NCBI GenBank assembly: GCA_963702995.1
Contig: OY969783.1
Span: 2,418,001 to 2,482,000 of the forward strand
Direction: 5' to 3'
From: MFD04580-c1 sp963702995
Lineage (GTDB): Bacteria > Planctomycetota > Phycisphaerae > Tepidisphaerales > Tepidisphaeraceae
DNA length: 64,000 bases
Shown here in pieces: positions 38,929-47,584 of this stretch. Below the pieces are notes generated by a model, which was given only the letters and a program-made list of their open reading frames with translations, was not told the origin of the DNA and searched no databases. The position numbers and the translations under genes are program-made. Each line of letters opens with the position of its first letter. Within the stretch, counting starts at the first letter, position 1.

Positions 38929-40017
38929 TTACTTGGGGAGGTAAGGGTAGGTTTCGGCAAGGATGTCGTTGAAGCGGTCTTCCAGCGGCGGGTGGGGGTC
39001 GGCGTCGGCCAGCCGGACGGCCTCGTCGATCCGCTCGTTCACTTCGGATTGCATCGATTCGACCTGCGCGTCGGTCAACATCCCCTTCTCGCGGAGACGG
39101 ACTTCGTACAGCGCGATCGGGTCGCGGAGCTTGGCCCGCTCCATCTCGTCCTTGGTACGGTAGGCCATGGCGTCGGACATGGAGTGGCCGCGGAAGCGAT
39201 ACGTGTCGGCGACGATGTAAGTCGGCCCGTCCCCCTTGCGCGCCCGGTCAACCGCCTTGCCGAATTCGGCGATGACAGTGTCCACGTCGTTCCCGTCAAC
39301 GTGGTAGTGCGGCATGTTGTAGCCCGAGCCGCGCTCGGCGAGGTCCTTTGCGGCGCTGGCCCGCTCGACCTGCGTCCCCATGGCCACGCCGTTGTTCTCG
39401 ACGATGAACAGCGCCGGCACTTTCAGGAGGCTGGCCATGTTCAGCGTTTCGTTGTGCGTCCCCTGGTTGATCGCGCCGTCGCCAAAGAGGCAGAAGGTGA
39501 CCCCGCCGGTCTTCTTGTACCACTGTGCGAAGGCGAGGCCGAGCCCCAGCGGGACATGCCCGCCAACGATGCCGTGCCCGCCCATGTTGCCGACTTCGGC
39601 GTCGAAGAAGTGCATCGAGCCGCCCTTCCCCTTCGAGCAGCCCGTCGCCTTGCCGAACAGCTCGGCCATCGCGGCCCGCGGGTCCATGCCCAGCGCGAGG
39701 CTGTGCCCGTGGCACCGATACCCGTTGATCAGGGCGTCAACGCCCTTTCGGAACATCGACGCGATCCCGACCGCGATCGCTTCCTGCCCGCTGTAGAGAT
39801 GGCAAAAGCCCCCGATCTTTTGGCCCGGCTTGCTGTACTCCTGGAATGTTTTTTCCTCGAAGCGGCGGATGAGCATCATCGTCCGGAGGCGGTCGCGTTC
39901 GACTTCACCGCCGACATGCGTCTGGCCGTTGCCGTTGGCGTGGGCCTGCGGGCCGCCCGCGGCGGCCGGCGGTACTCGACCGGCGGATTTCCGCTCCACT
40001 TCGTTGGCTACGGCCAT
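38929..40017 (-). CDS. pdhA: Pyruvate dehydrogenase E1 component, alpha subunit
   Basis: 362 residues from ATG 40017 (MAVANEVERKSAGRVPP), with GGAG upstream. It binds thiamine diphosphate-Mg through FGDGAINQGTHNETLN (GDG to N motif) and carries GGFCHLYSGQEAIAVGIAS, RCHGHSLALG, and the phosphorylation-loop-like TYRFRGHSMSD. The first 35 residues are a Gly/Ala-rich extension. First gene of the pdhA-pdhB-pdhC order; gapA lies about 460 bases upstream on the same strand. GC content is uniform with its neighbours. Confidence 0.95.
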   Translation of the reverse strand: MAVANEVERKSAGRVPPAAAGGPQAHANGNGQTHVGGEVERDRLRTMMLIRRFEEKTFQEYSKPGQKIGGFCHLYSGQEAIAVGIASMFRKGVDALINGYRCHGHSLALGMDPRAAMAELFGKATGCSKGKGGSMHFFDAEVGNMGGHGIVGGHVPLGLGLAFAQWYKKTGGVTFCLFGDGAINQGTHNETLNMASLLKVPALFIVENNGVAMGTQVERASAAKDLAERGSGYNMPHYHVDGNDVDTVIAEFGKAVDRARKGDGPTYIVADTYRFRGHSMSDAMAYRTKDEMERAKLRDPIALYEVRLREKGMLTDAQVESMQSEVNERIDEAVRLADADPHPPLEDRFNDILAETYPYLPK

Positions 40018-40478
40018 TCGTGTACTCCGCGTAAATGCGCTGGTTAAACCCGCTGCGGGAAAGGACAAATCGGCTGACGACGACGGTTGGGCCTTTGACT
40101 CGGTCCGTTCCAGCGTTGTTGGTTCCGAAGTTTAGGAAATTTCCCCCCAACCTTCAATGCGCCCGCGCGGAAACCTCGCCCAACTGGCTCCACGGCCTTT
40201 CCATCGGCTGCCTTGACGCGCCCTTTCAGCCGCAACGCGCTCCGCCCGACCCCGCTCCAACGCGCAAATCGCGCAAAGATAACGATCCTGCCGGCCGCCC
40301 TGCCCGGCCCGGTCGTCGCGTCTCCGCCGCGCTGGCAAATACACAGACCGGCTGCGACCCCGTCCACGGCCGATAAGGCCGAGGCAGGGCCGCGGACGGT
40401 CTCCATTCGCTTGGTCGAGCGGCCGCCGGCAGAAACGCCTGCCGGATTGCTTCAATCGCACATCGCCTGCCCCGATTA
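40018..40478. other. Intergenic region between gapA and pdhA
   Basis: 461 bases expected to hold the pdh promoter and the gapA terminator. Several short open frames cross it, but none has a ribosome binding site or family signature. I see no clear promoter hexamers and no hairpin with a T run. Confidence 0.4.
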
Positions 40479-41500
40479 TCAGATCAGGCCGTCTTTCTTC
40501 GCCATCGCCAGGGCGAGGTCAACCACGCGATTCGAATAGCCCCACTCGTTGTCGTACCAGGCGACGACCTTGAAGAAGTTGGCGTTGAGCTCCATGCCCG
40601 CTCCGGCATCGAAGATGCTCGAACGGGGGTCGCCGAGGAAATCGGTGGAGACGACCTCTTCGTCGGTGTAGCCGAGGATCCCCTCCAGCGCGCCTTCGGA
40701 TGCCGACTTCATCGCGGCGTTGATCTCCTTCAGGCTCGTGCTCTTCGCCGTCTTGAATGTCAGGTCAACGACCGAGACGTCCGGCGTCGGCACGCGGAAG
40801 GCCATGCCGGTCAGCTTGCCCTTGAGCTGCGGGAGGACCAGAGTCACCGCCTTGGCGGCGCCGGTAGCGGCCGGGATGATGTTCTGGCCCGCGCCGCGCC
40901 GCCGCGCCAATCCTTCTTGCTCGGGCCGTCAACCGTCGGTTGGGTTGCGGTCGTCGCGTGGATGGTCGTCATCAACCCTTCAGCCAGCCCGAAGCTCTGG
41001 TCGATCACCATCGCGACCGGCGCCAGGCAGTTCGTCGTACACGAGGCGTTGGAGACGACCAAGTGCTTGGCCGGGTCAAAGCTGGTGTGGTTGACGCCGA
41101 CGAGCAGCGTCGGGACTTTTTCCGGGTCTTTGGTCGGGGCCGAAATGATGACGCGCTTGGCACCCGCCTTGATGTGGTTCTCGGCGCCGGCGAAGTCAGT
41201 GAAAAGGCCGGTCGATTCGATCACGTAATCGACCTTGTTCTTGCCCCAGGGGAGCTCGGCCGGGTTGCGGATGGAGACGGTCGGCACGAACTTGCCATCC
41301 ACCACAATGCCATCCTCCCGCGCCTCCACCGAGCCATTGAAGCGGCCGTGGGTTGAGTCGTGCTTCAGCAGGTAGGCGAGGTTGTCCGGGGGGACCAGAT
41401 CGTTGATGCCGACGAACTCGATGTTCGGGTTCTTGATGCCGGCCCGGAAGAACAGACGACCGATCCGACCGAAACCGTTAATGCCAACCTTCAAGGTCAT
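40479..41500 (-). CDS. gapA: Glyceraldehyde-3-phosphate dehydrogenase, frameshifted
   Basis: About 340 residues from ATG 41500 (MTLKVGINGFGRIGRLFFRA; GGGAG upstream). It oxidises glyceraldehyde-3-phosphate with NAD+ and phosphate. The NAD fold, the active site SNASCTTNCLAPVAMVI with the catalytic Cys, and HATTATQPTVDGPSKKDWRG (with the catalytic His just upstream) are intact in the first frame. The second frame resumes with RGAGQNIIPAATGAAKAV and ends WYDNEWGYSNRVVDL. A single base is missing in the GC-rich stretch near 40895-40905, where a GGCC is expected. Such a central enzyme is unlikely to be a pseudogene. First gene of the glycolysis-to-acetyl-CoA run. Confidence 0.93.
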
Positions 41501-42045
41501 GACTCGCTCCCAATCTGGTAGAAATCGACTTGCGCTGGTTTGTTCCATGACAGCCGAAGGCCCGGCCGAACCGCCCTGGCGGGCGGTAGCGGGACGCACG
41601 TTTCGCCACGTCCAGGCGGGCCCACGAGGCCGGTAGGCAAAGGGGGTCGTGCTGGCTGTCTGTCGAGGCGTTATTTAACTCAAAAAACCTTAGAGGTTGC
41701 GGCGAAGACTGTCAAGGCGACCGAGAGCGCGGGTTCCCCGGCGGATCGCCGGCGTTCGACGCCGCCAAGCGATGCACGATCGCGTCCGGTCGGCGTGCGA
41801 CGGTTTGTCGGCGTTCGAGGTGCCCGGCCCCGTTGCCTCGTTAGAGTCGTGACGAGCCGACCCGGCCGCACGAGCCTCCGATTCTGTACGGCCAATCGGG
41901 GCGAATGAAATTGCATCAGGTCGTTTGCGGGATAAGATTAATAGGACCGTTGACAGCGTTTATGTAATGATACCCGCGGGGATGCGGGGGAACCGCAGCG
42001 GACAGCCGCGGCTGCGTCCGCGTCGTTCGCCGAACGGATGGTGGA
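41501..42045. other. Divergent intergenic region without a gene
   Basis: 545 bases between gapA (minus) and the receiver-like gene (plus). Locally AT-richer near 41670-41700 and 41920-41975. TTGACA occurs at 41950-41955, but no -10 hexamer lies at the right distance. No repeat shared with other parts of the window. Confidence 0.4.
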
Positions 42046-42864
42046 ATGTCCAGTGTCAGCCTTCCAGTGACGCGCTCGCGAGGCAGGGCGCTGGTCGTCG
42101 GCAGCACCGCTTGCCGCGGTCCCGTCGTCGAAACGCTGAAAGGCATCGGCTTCGAGTGCGAAGGCGTTGAAGACCCTTACGCCGCGACCGCCGAGATCTG
42201 CCGCCGGCCGGCGGATTATCAATCCTTGGTGATCAGCCTGCAAAGCATCTATCGGGAAGAGTTGGTGCTGATTCGCGCGCTCAAAGGCCGCTTCCCAAGA
42301 GTTGAGATCTGGTTGACCGATCTCGACGGACGCGCCGCGGCGCTGGCGGATGCGCTGTCGTTCGGCGCCGATGGTCTTCTGACGGATGACGGGCTGCATC
42401 GTCTGGGGGCTCCGCCAGCCCCGCAACCTGCCGCGGCCGCCCAACCCGCCGGCAGTTCGCGCCCGGCGCCCGAATCGCACGCGTCATCGCAAAATGGGGA
42501 TCGGGGCGCCCGCCCGTCGGAACGCCCCACTGATGGGCGTTCGACCCCGCATGCCGCGTCGGATCGGGCCGGCGGCCAAGGGCCCAGAGCGGACGAGCCC
42601 GCCCGGCCGCGATCGGGGAATCGACCGTTACTGCCTCCCGGGCCACCCCCCGAAACCGAAGGGCTGGCGACCGCGGCCGCCGTGGCGGCGACCGCTGCCC
42701 CATCGGCTCCCCTCAACGGCCGGGGCCGCGATGCGCACGCCGGCTACTTCGATCATGACGAGCATGATGAAGACGGCTTTATTTCTGAGCCTGTCCTCAC
42801 CGCCGATGAGCTGCGGGCGCTTCTCCACGAGCATCCGTCTCCGCCGTACGCGCAGGACGGCTGA
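42046..42864 (+). CDS. Receiver-like domain protein with a disordered tail
   Basis: 272 residues from ATG 42046. The first 115 residues resemble a degenerate response-regulator receiver fold: RALVVGSTACRGPVVETLKG (beta1-alpha1), then GFECEGVEDPYAATAEICRR, then SLVISLQSI at the place of the phospho-Asp strand, where the Asp is missing. RFPRVEIWLTDLDG and ALSFGADGLLTDDG follow. Residues 120-235 are Pro/Ala/Arg-rich and probably disordered, followed by an acidic His/Asp patch (YFDHDEHDEDGF). The next gene, 50 bases downstream, is a GGDEF protein with a similar N-terminal fold, so the two probably act together in signalling. Confidence 0.65.
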   Translation: MSSVSLPVTRSRGRALVVGSTACRGPVVETLKGIGFECEGVEDPYAATAEICRRPADYQSLVISLQSIYREELVLIRALKGRFPRVEIWLTDLDGRAAALADALSFGADGLLTDDGLHRLGAPPAPQPAAAAQPAGSSRPAPESHASSQNGDRGARPSERPTDGRSTPHAASDRAGGQGPRADEPARPRSGNRPLLPPGPPPETEGLATAAAVAATAAPSAPLNGRGRDAHAGYFDHDEHDEDGFISEPVLTADELRALLHEHPSPPYAQDG

Positions 42865-42914
42865 CCGGATCCCCCGCGCGGCGCTGACGTGTCGATCCCA
42901 TTGGTCTCGAAAAA

Positions 42915-44306
42915 ATGCAAAAGCTTGCATCCGAACGCGTCCTGCTCATCGGCGACACCGGCCGCGAGATGCAATCCGCGCTTGCGCAGGCGGCCCCGGG
43001 CGTCCAGTTAACGTGTGTCGCCACCGTGTTCGACGGGATCGCCGAACTGTGCAACGGGCCTTATACGACGGTTCTCGCGTCGGCCGAGCCGATCGAGCGC
43101 CGGCCCGAGGCCGCCGTTCGAACGCTCCGCCAGCTCACCGGCAACGGCCGCGTCGTTCTCTTTGGCCACTCGACGCTCAAGCCGCTGACTCGCAAAATGC
43201 TCCGTTTCGGCTGTGACGATTACCTGGTCACGCCGGCCAGCGTGCCCGAGGTGCAGCAGATCTTTTCCCGCCCGCCGATGCGGTTGGCCGGCTATGCCAC
43301 CGACTCCGGCGGGGCCGAAACCGCGATCGCAGGCGGTGGCGGCCGGCCAAGCGGGTCGGCCGGCGGCTCTATCGACGGCTTGAGCCTGGCCGACATTTTT
43401 CTCGATGCCCTGCTCCAGCACCCGCATGATTCGATCGCGGCCGCTCTGCGGCAGGTCAACGCCCAGGTCGGCCCCGGCCTGCAACTGTTCTGTACCAGCG
43501 GGAAAACGGCCGCCCCCGTTGCCCAGCCGGGCCAGCGGTTGCTGACCGTGGAGGCCCCGCCGCAGAATGACCCGATGAGCGACGGCGGCTGCACGGTCCA
43601 CTTGCTGGTGGGCGTCAACGAAGATCAGGCGTATGCCGAGGCGCTGCTGACGCAGGTGTCCCAGCGTGTCGGCAAGGCGGCCGCCCTGCAGGACCGTCAC
43701 AACCGGCTCCAAAAACTCGCGATCACCGACGAGCTGACCGGCCTCTACAACGCGCGCTATTTCCGACATTTCCTGGCGCGAATTGTGGAACGAGCCCGCC
43801 AGGTTCATTTCCCGGTGACGCTGCTGCTGTTCGACATCGACGATTTTAAGAAATATAACGATCAGTTCGGCCACGGCGTCGGCGATGAGATCCTCCGCCA
43901 GACGGCCGCCCTGATGAAGCGCTGCACCCGCGAGCACGACTTGGTCGCCCGCATCGGCGGGGACGAATTCGCGGTCGTTTTCTGGGACAAGGAAGGCCCT
44001 CGCCAGCCGCGTGAGCCGCGCCCCGGCGTCCCCTACCGCCCGCCGCAGACGCCGCTCCAGATTTTCGAGCGGTTCAAGAAGCTTATCGCCACCGAGGCCT
44101 TCCCCGTGCTGGGCCAAACAGGTAAAGGCGTTCTGGGCGTCAGCGCCGGCCTGGCGGTCTTCCCTTACGAGGCGGCCGACGCGACAAGCCTGATCCGCGA
44201 AGCGGATGAGCGCCTCATGTATGGCGCCAAGAAGTGCGGAAAGAACACAATCTATATCGTCGGCGCAAATGACCCTGGCGCCCCACCCGCCCACAAGGCC
44301 GAATAG
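42915..44306 (+). CDS. Diguanylate cyclase with degenerate receiver domain
   Basis: 463 residues from ATG 42915. The N-terminal 125 residues follow a receiver pattern (RVLLIGDTGREMQSALAQAA, VVLFGHSTLKPLTRKMLRFG, CDDYLVTPASVPEVQQIF) without a clear phospho-Asp. A middle region may be a GAF-like domain. The GGDEF domain starts near residue 270 (LAITDELTGLYNARYFRHFL); the active site is VARIGGDEFAVVF, with an I-site REHD five residues before it. An unusual Pro-rich insert of about 25 residues (DKEGPRQPREPRPGVPYRPP) follows the active-site strand. It makes cyclic di-GMP in the cytosol. Partner of the upstream receiver-like gene. Confidence 0.9.
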   Translation: MQKLASERVLLIGDTGREMQSALAQAAPGVQLTCVATVFDGIAELCNGPYTTVLASAEPIERRPEAAVRTLRQLTGNGRVVLFGHSTLKPLTRKMLRFGCDDYLVTPASVPEVQQIFSRPPMRLAGYATDSGGAETAIAGGGGRPSGSAGGSIDGLSLADIFLDALLQHPHDSIAAALRQVNAQVGPGLQLFCTSGKTAAPVAQPGQRLLTVEAPPQNDPMSDGGCTVHLLVGVNEDQAYAEALLTQVSQRVGKAAALQDRHNRLQKLAITDELTGLYNARYFRHFLARIVERARQVHFPVTLLLFDIDDFKKYNDQFGHGVGDEILRQTAALMKRCTREHDLVARIGGDEFAVVFWDKEGPRQPREPRPGVPYRPPQTPLQIFERFKKLIATEAFPVLGQTGKGVLGVSAGLAVFPYEAADATSLIREADERLMYGAKKCGKNTIYIVGANDPGAPPAHKAE

Positions 44307-44337
44307 CGCCGCACGTCCCTCCTTTCGACTCGGCCTC

Positions 44338-44422
44338 GTAGCAGTCACACTCCGTGTGCCATGCGCTCTCAGCTTGAGGCGGCGGCGCGGAAAAGCTACG
44401 ACACACGGAGTGTGCCTGCTAC
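44338..44422. repeat. Dispersed palindromic repeat, family B copy 1
   Basis: GTAGCAGTCACACTCCGTGT (from 44338) and its inverted counterpart ACACACGGAGTGTGCCTGCT (44401-44420) bracket a 40-base spacer. Each arm itself contains the self-complementary core CACACTCCGTGTG-type sequence. Copies also occur at 48995-49270. It lies between converging genes (GGDEF protein and rplU); the rest of that 380-base interval has no gene. Confidence 0.75.
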
Positions 44423-44615
44423 GTCTAGGGGTCCGTTCCCGGCAAGATTGCGGGTGCGCGGTGATGCCATCCAAAGTGCCGCTGGCGCCCTCACCGGCGG
44501 GCCTTTTGCGTCGTCGGCAAGACCGCCGGTGAGGGCGGCACTTCGATTCGCGAAGCGCACCCGCTGATTCAGATGTAGCGGCCCACCAGAGGTGAACGTC
44601 GCTTGCAAATAGACA

Positions 44616-44660
44616 CAGGCGGACGATTCATTCGCGCCACGCGCTGGAGTCGTCCGCCTG
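44616..44660. terminator. rplU: Hairpin downstream of rplU
   Basis: CAGGCGGACGA (44616-44626) pairs perfectly with TCGTCCGCCTG (44650-44660) over 11 bases. It lies 26 bases past the rplU stop on the minus strand and is followed by a modestly T-rich stretch on either strand, so it may terminate in both directions. Confidence 0.6.
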
Positions 44661-44686
44661 TTTGAAATTTTACGTGCCGGAGCTGC

Positions 44687-44998
44687 TCAGACGTTGATCG
44701 CGGTGATCTTCACCGCCGTGTACCCCTGGCGATGGCCGGCGCGACGACGGTAGCCCTTGCGGCGCTTGTACTTGAAGATGTCGATCTTCGGGCCCTTCAC
44801 TTCGCCGAGGACTTCGGCGGTGATCGTTGCGCCCGCGACGGTGGGCTGGCCGATCTTCGGCTCCCCTTCGCCGCCGACCAGCAAGACGCGGTCGAGCGTG
44901 ATCGACGTGGCATCGTCGGCCACAACTCGGTCGATGTTAATGGTGTCGCCGGCCGTCACCTTGATCTGATGGCCGCCTTCTTCAATGATCGCGTACAT
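44687..44998 (-). CDS. rplU: 50S ribosomal protein L21
   Basis: 103 residues from ATG 44998, with AGGAG upstream; the start MYAIIEEGGHQIKV is typical. L21 binds 23S rRNA in the large subunit. Conserved parts: VLLVGGEGEPKIGQPTVAGA, IDIFKYKRRKGYRRRAGHRQ and the C-terminal YTAVKITAI. The gene usually has rpmA (L27) directly downstream; here a hairpin and a palindromic repeat follow instead, and no L27 is in the window. Confidence 0.95.
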   Translation of the reverse strand: MYAIIEEGGHQIKVTAGDTINIDRVVADDATSITLDRVLLVGGEGEPKIGQPTVAGATITAEVLGEVKGPKIDIFKYKRRKGYRRRAGHRQGYTAVKITAINV

Positions 44999-45391
44999 GG
45001 TAGCTCCTGACCTCTCACTCCGCTCCAAGCCGGGGGTGCCGGGCGAAGCGCTCTTCCGGGCGTGGAAAGGGGGGAGATTGTGACACTCGGCGACGATTTG
45101 TCAAGAGTCGCAGTTCCCGTTCCTTAGTCGTCGAGGGATCCTCGATTCAGGCGGCCTTCTTCGCGTCCGCTACACCTTGCCCGGTTTAACCCCTATAATG
45201 CCCCCCTTCCGGGAAGCCGGCCTTTGCTCGATGCGTTGTGCTTGTGCCTGTTCGTCGGGCGTGGCCGGTCGGGTGGCGGTACGGAGACCGATTCGCGATG
45301 CGTCCCTGACCGACTCCGTGATTGCCTCCGACCGGCGCTTGCCGGATGGACGCCCCTCCGAGCCGCAGGTCGCAGACCTTAAGGAGCCCGC
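44999..45391. other. Divergent intergenic region between rplU and yggS
   Basis: 393 bases. A good -10 box, TATAAT, lies at 45194-45199 on the plus strand, but the best -35 (TTGCCC at 45177) is only 11 bases away, so the promoter for yggS is uncertain. AAGGAG at 45381-45386 is the yggS ribosome binding site. No gene seen. Confidence 0.45.
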
Positions 45392-46163
45392 GTGGCAAAA
45401 CGATCGCCGCTCGCCGAAAAGTTGGACCAGGTGAAGGAACGGATCGCCGCTGCCTGCGCGAAGGCCAAACGCGACCCGTCCGAAGTGACGGTGATCGCGG
45501 TGACGAAGACGGCCGCCCCGGAACAGATCCGGGAAATCCTGCAATTGGGCGTCAGCGACCTCGGCGAGAGCCGCGTTCAGGTCCTCACCCAGCGGTCGGC
45601 ACAGATGAACGAGTTCTTCATGCGTCGCCAGGCCCACGGGGACGGGGCCGCTCCGACGCGGCTCCGGTGGCACATGATCGGCCACTTGCAGCGAAATAAG
45701 ATCAAACAGGTGCTGCCCCTGGTGAGCATGGTGCACAGCGTGGACAGCCTGCGCCTGGCGGAGGAACTGGACGCCCAGGCGCTGAAGCAGAACAAGCGCG
45801 TGCCCCTCCTGATGCAGGTGAACGCGAGCGAGGAAAAGCAGAAGTTCGGCGTCGCGGTGGGTGCCGCTGTGCACCTCGCCGAGCAGATCGACTCGATGCC
45901 CAACCTCCAGCTCATGGGCCTGATGACGATGGCGCCCCATGACGGGGCCGAGGCCGAAGTGCGCCAGGTCTTCAGCCGAACCCGCGAAATCTTCGAAGAA
46001 ATGAAATGGCACAAGATCGGCGGCGCCAACCTCAAACATCTACAGCATGGGGATGAGCGACGATTTTGAGCTGGCGATCACCGAAGGCGCCACACTGGTC
46101 CGGATTGGCACGCTCCTGTTTGGCGGCAAAGTCGCCGATCACGAGGAAGTCGAGGAAGCGTAA
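45392..46163 (+). CDS. yggS: YggS-family pyridoxal phosphate homeostasis protein, frameshifted
   Basis: About 256 residues from GTG 45392 with AAGGAG upstream. YggS/PLPBP binds pyridoxal phosphate on a TIM-barrel alanine-racemase-like fold and buffers the cofactor. The PLP Lys lies in VTVIAVTKTAAPEQIREIL, followed by LGESRVQ, RWHMIGHLQRNKIKQVL and GLMTMAPH. The frame breaks at about 46040: CATCTACAGCATG has one base too many for the expected LSMGMSDDFELAI. The next frame gives exactly MGMSDDFELAITEGATLVRI and GTLLFGG, to TAA at 46161-46163. Sequence error is more likely than a real mutation. Confidence 0.9.
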
Positions 46164-46272
46164 GCCGCTTGCCGGGCGGCGCGGAAGGTGCGGCCGCCGG
46201 ACGCGCGGGCGCGGAGCCCGGCAGAGACAGGCCTAGCCGAGGCGGCCGCCGCAAGTCGCACCCAGTCCGCTC

Positions 46273-46569
46273 ATGCCCGACATCGACTTCTTCAACTTTT
46301 TCCGCTATCTCCTAGGGACGATCGTGACGGTCTACGCGACCGTGGTCACGCTTCAGTCGGCGCGGAGCTGGTATGACATGCTTGCCGGCGGGGATCGATA
46401 CCTCTCGCTCGCGCGGCGTTACCTGGTAGTGCATGGGTTGCGATTGAGGGTCCGGGCGTTCTGGGGAGATGTGATCATCTGCCTGCTTCTGTGCGTCGTC
46501 TTCCTGATTATCTGGCACGCCCACTACCTCATCTACGACATCGGCGAGAAGATCCGGCATGGCGGATAG
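46273..46569 (+). CDS. Small two-helix membrane protein
   Basis: 98 residues from ATG 46273. Two hydrophobic segments: FFRYLLGTIVTVYATVVTLQ (about 8-27) and VIICLLLCVVFLIIWHAHYL (about 66-85), with a basic loop (ARRYLVVHGLRLRVRAFWGD) between them. I know no family name. The end overlaps the next gene's start by 11 bases, so translation is likely coupled and the two products may work as a pair at the membrane. Confidence 0.75.
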   Translation: MPDIDFFNFFRYLLGTIVTVYATVVTLQSARSWYDMLAGGDRYLSLARRYLVVHGLRLRVRAFWGDVIICLLLCVVFLIIWHAHYLIYDIGEKIRHGG

Positions 46570-47569
46570 CCCATCGAATCGAACCGATCGCGACGGCGCG
46601 ACGTCGGCGGAGGTCAAGCTGTTGCCCGGCGTGACGGCGCTGGCCACGGTCCATCCTTCTCCTTCCGCGGCTGCGCCGGGCTCTCCCGCGGCTGCGCCGG
46701 GCTCTCCCGGGGCTGCTCCGGCCTCCGCCGGGGCTTCGGCATCCGCCGCCGAACGCCCCTCGGCCGAGCCCCGCGCCACGTCGAGTACGGCCTCCCCTAC
46801 CCGGCAGCTCGCCGACCTGCCGCGCGACGAGCTGGAGCACCTGGCCGAAGAGTTCGGCATCGACCCCACGCGGTATAAGGACCGCCCGGCGCTGGTCGCC
46901 GCGATCCACGACCGCCGACACTTGATCGCCGGGCTCGATCGGGACGCGATGCTTGACGTCATCCGCTGGGGTCGGCGGCCGGTCACCCGCAACGCGTCCA
47001 AAGAGCAGATCGCCACAGAGATCGCCCGCGTTCGAACCATGCGCTTCGACGGCCTCTCGCACCGGGGCCTGATCGTGCTGGCGCGGATGCGGGGGATCGA
47101 GGCGCTGGACGTCAACCCCGTGCCGATCCTGATCAAAAAGCTCAAGAAGCAGGAAGGTCTGTTCGCCCGCCTCAGTCGCAAGCGGCGATCCTTTATCGCG
47201 ACGGCGGTTGCCCGCATCGTCGGCGAAGACGAAAGCGCCACCGACTATAAGTTCCTGCCCCAGGGGGACCTTCCCGGCAGCGGCTCGGAGCCGAACAGCA
47301 TCAAGAAGGAAATCGAAGAGGCCGGGCTCCTGGGCGGGATCACCAACCGCCTGAAGAAAAGCGCCGACAGCTACGTCAACCAGAAGCTCGACGAGATCGA
47401 GGCCCGAATCGATCGCAAGCTCGACGAGATCGACCGCCGCCTCGCCGAGTGGCGCGACAAGGAGATCGCTAATCGCATCCGCATCCTGAAAATCACGCTC
47501 TGGGCCAGCGTAATCGTCGCCCTCTTCTCACTTATCTATTCGTACGTGAAGGTCTACTTCGTTCGCTAG
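46559..47569 (+). CDS. SAP/Rho-N-like domain protein with C-terminal membrane anchor
   Basis: 336 residues from ATG 46559. A tandem-repeat Ala/Pro/Ser stretch (APGSPAAAPGSPGAAP, about 40-60) precedes a helical domain resembling SAP/Rho-N modules: TRQLADLPRDELEHLAEEFG, then PALVAAIHDRRHLIAGLD. Basic patches (IKKLKKQEG, SRKRRSF) could bind nucleic acid or another protein. A coiled coil follows (SYVNQKLDEIEARIDRKLDE) and ends in one membrane helix, ITLWASVIVALFSLIYSYVK. This would tether a soluble domain to the inner membrane. Coupled to the small membrane protein upstream; an MFS exporter follows 15 bases later, so all three may form one operon. Confidence 0.75.
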   Translation: MADSPSNRTDRDGATSAEVKLLPGVTALATVHPSPSAAAPGSPAAAPGSPGAAPASAGASASAAERPSAEPRATSSTASPTRQLADLPRDELEHLAEEFGIDPTRYKDRPALVAAIHDRRHLIAGLDRDAMLDVIRWGRRPVTRNASKEQIATEIARVRTMRFDGLSHRGLIVLARMRGIEALDVNPVPILIKKLKKQEGLFARLSRKRRSFIATAVARIVGEDESATDYKFLPQGDLPGSGSEPNSIKKEIEEAGLLGGITNRLKKSADSYVNQKLDEIEARIDRKLDEIDRRLAEWRDKEIANRIRILKITLWASVIVALFSLIYSYVKVYFVR

Positions 47570-47584
47570 TTCCCCGGCCGCATT

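Noticed and set aside
41950..41975. Possible promoter TTGACA in front of the receiver-like gene
   Set aside because: No -10 hexamer at 16-18 bases; the nearest TAATGA/TGATAC are only 9-12 bases away.
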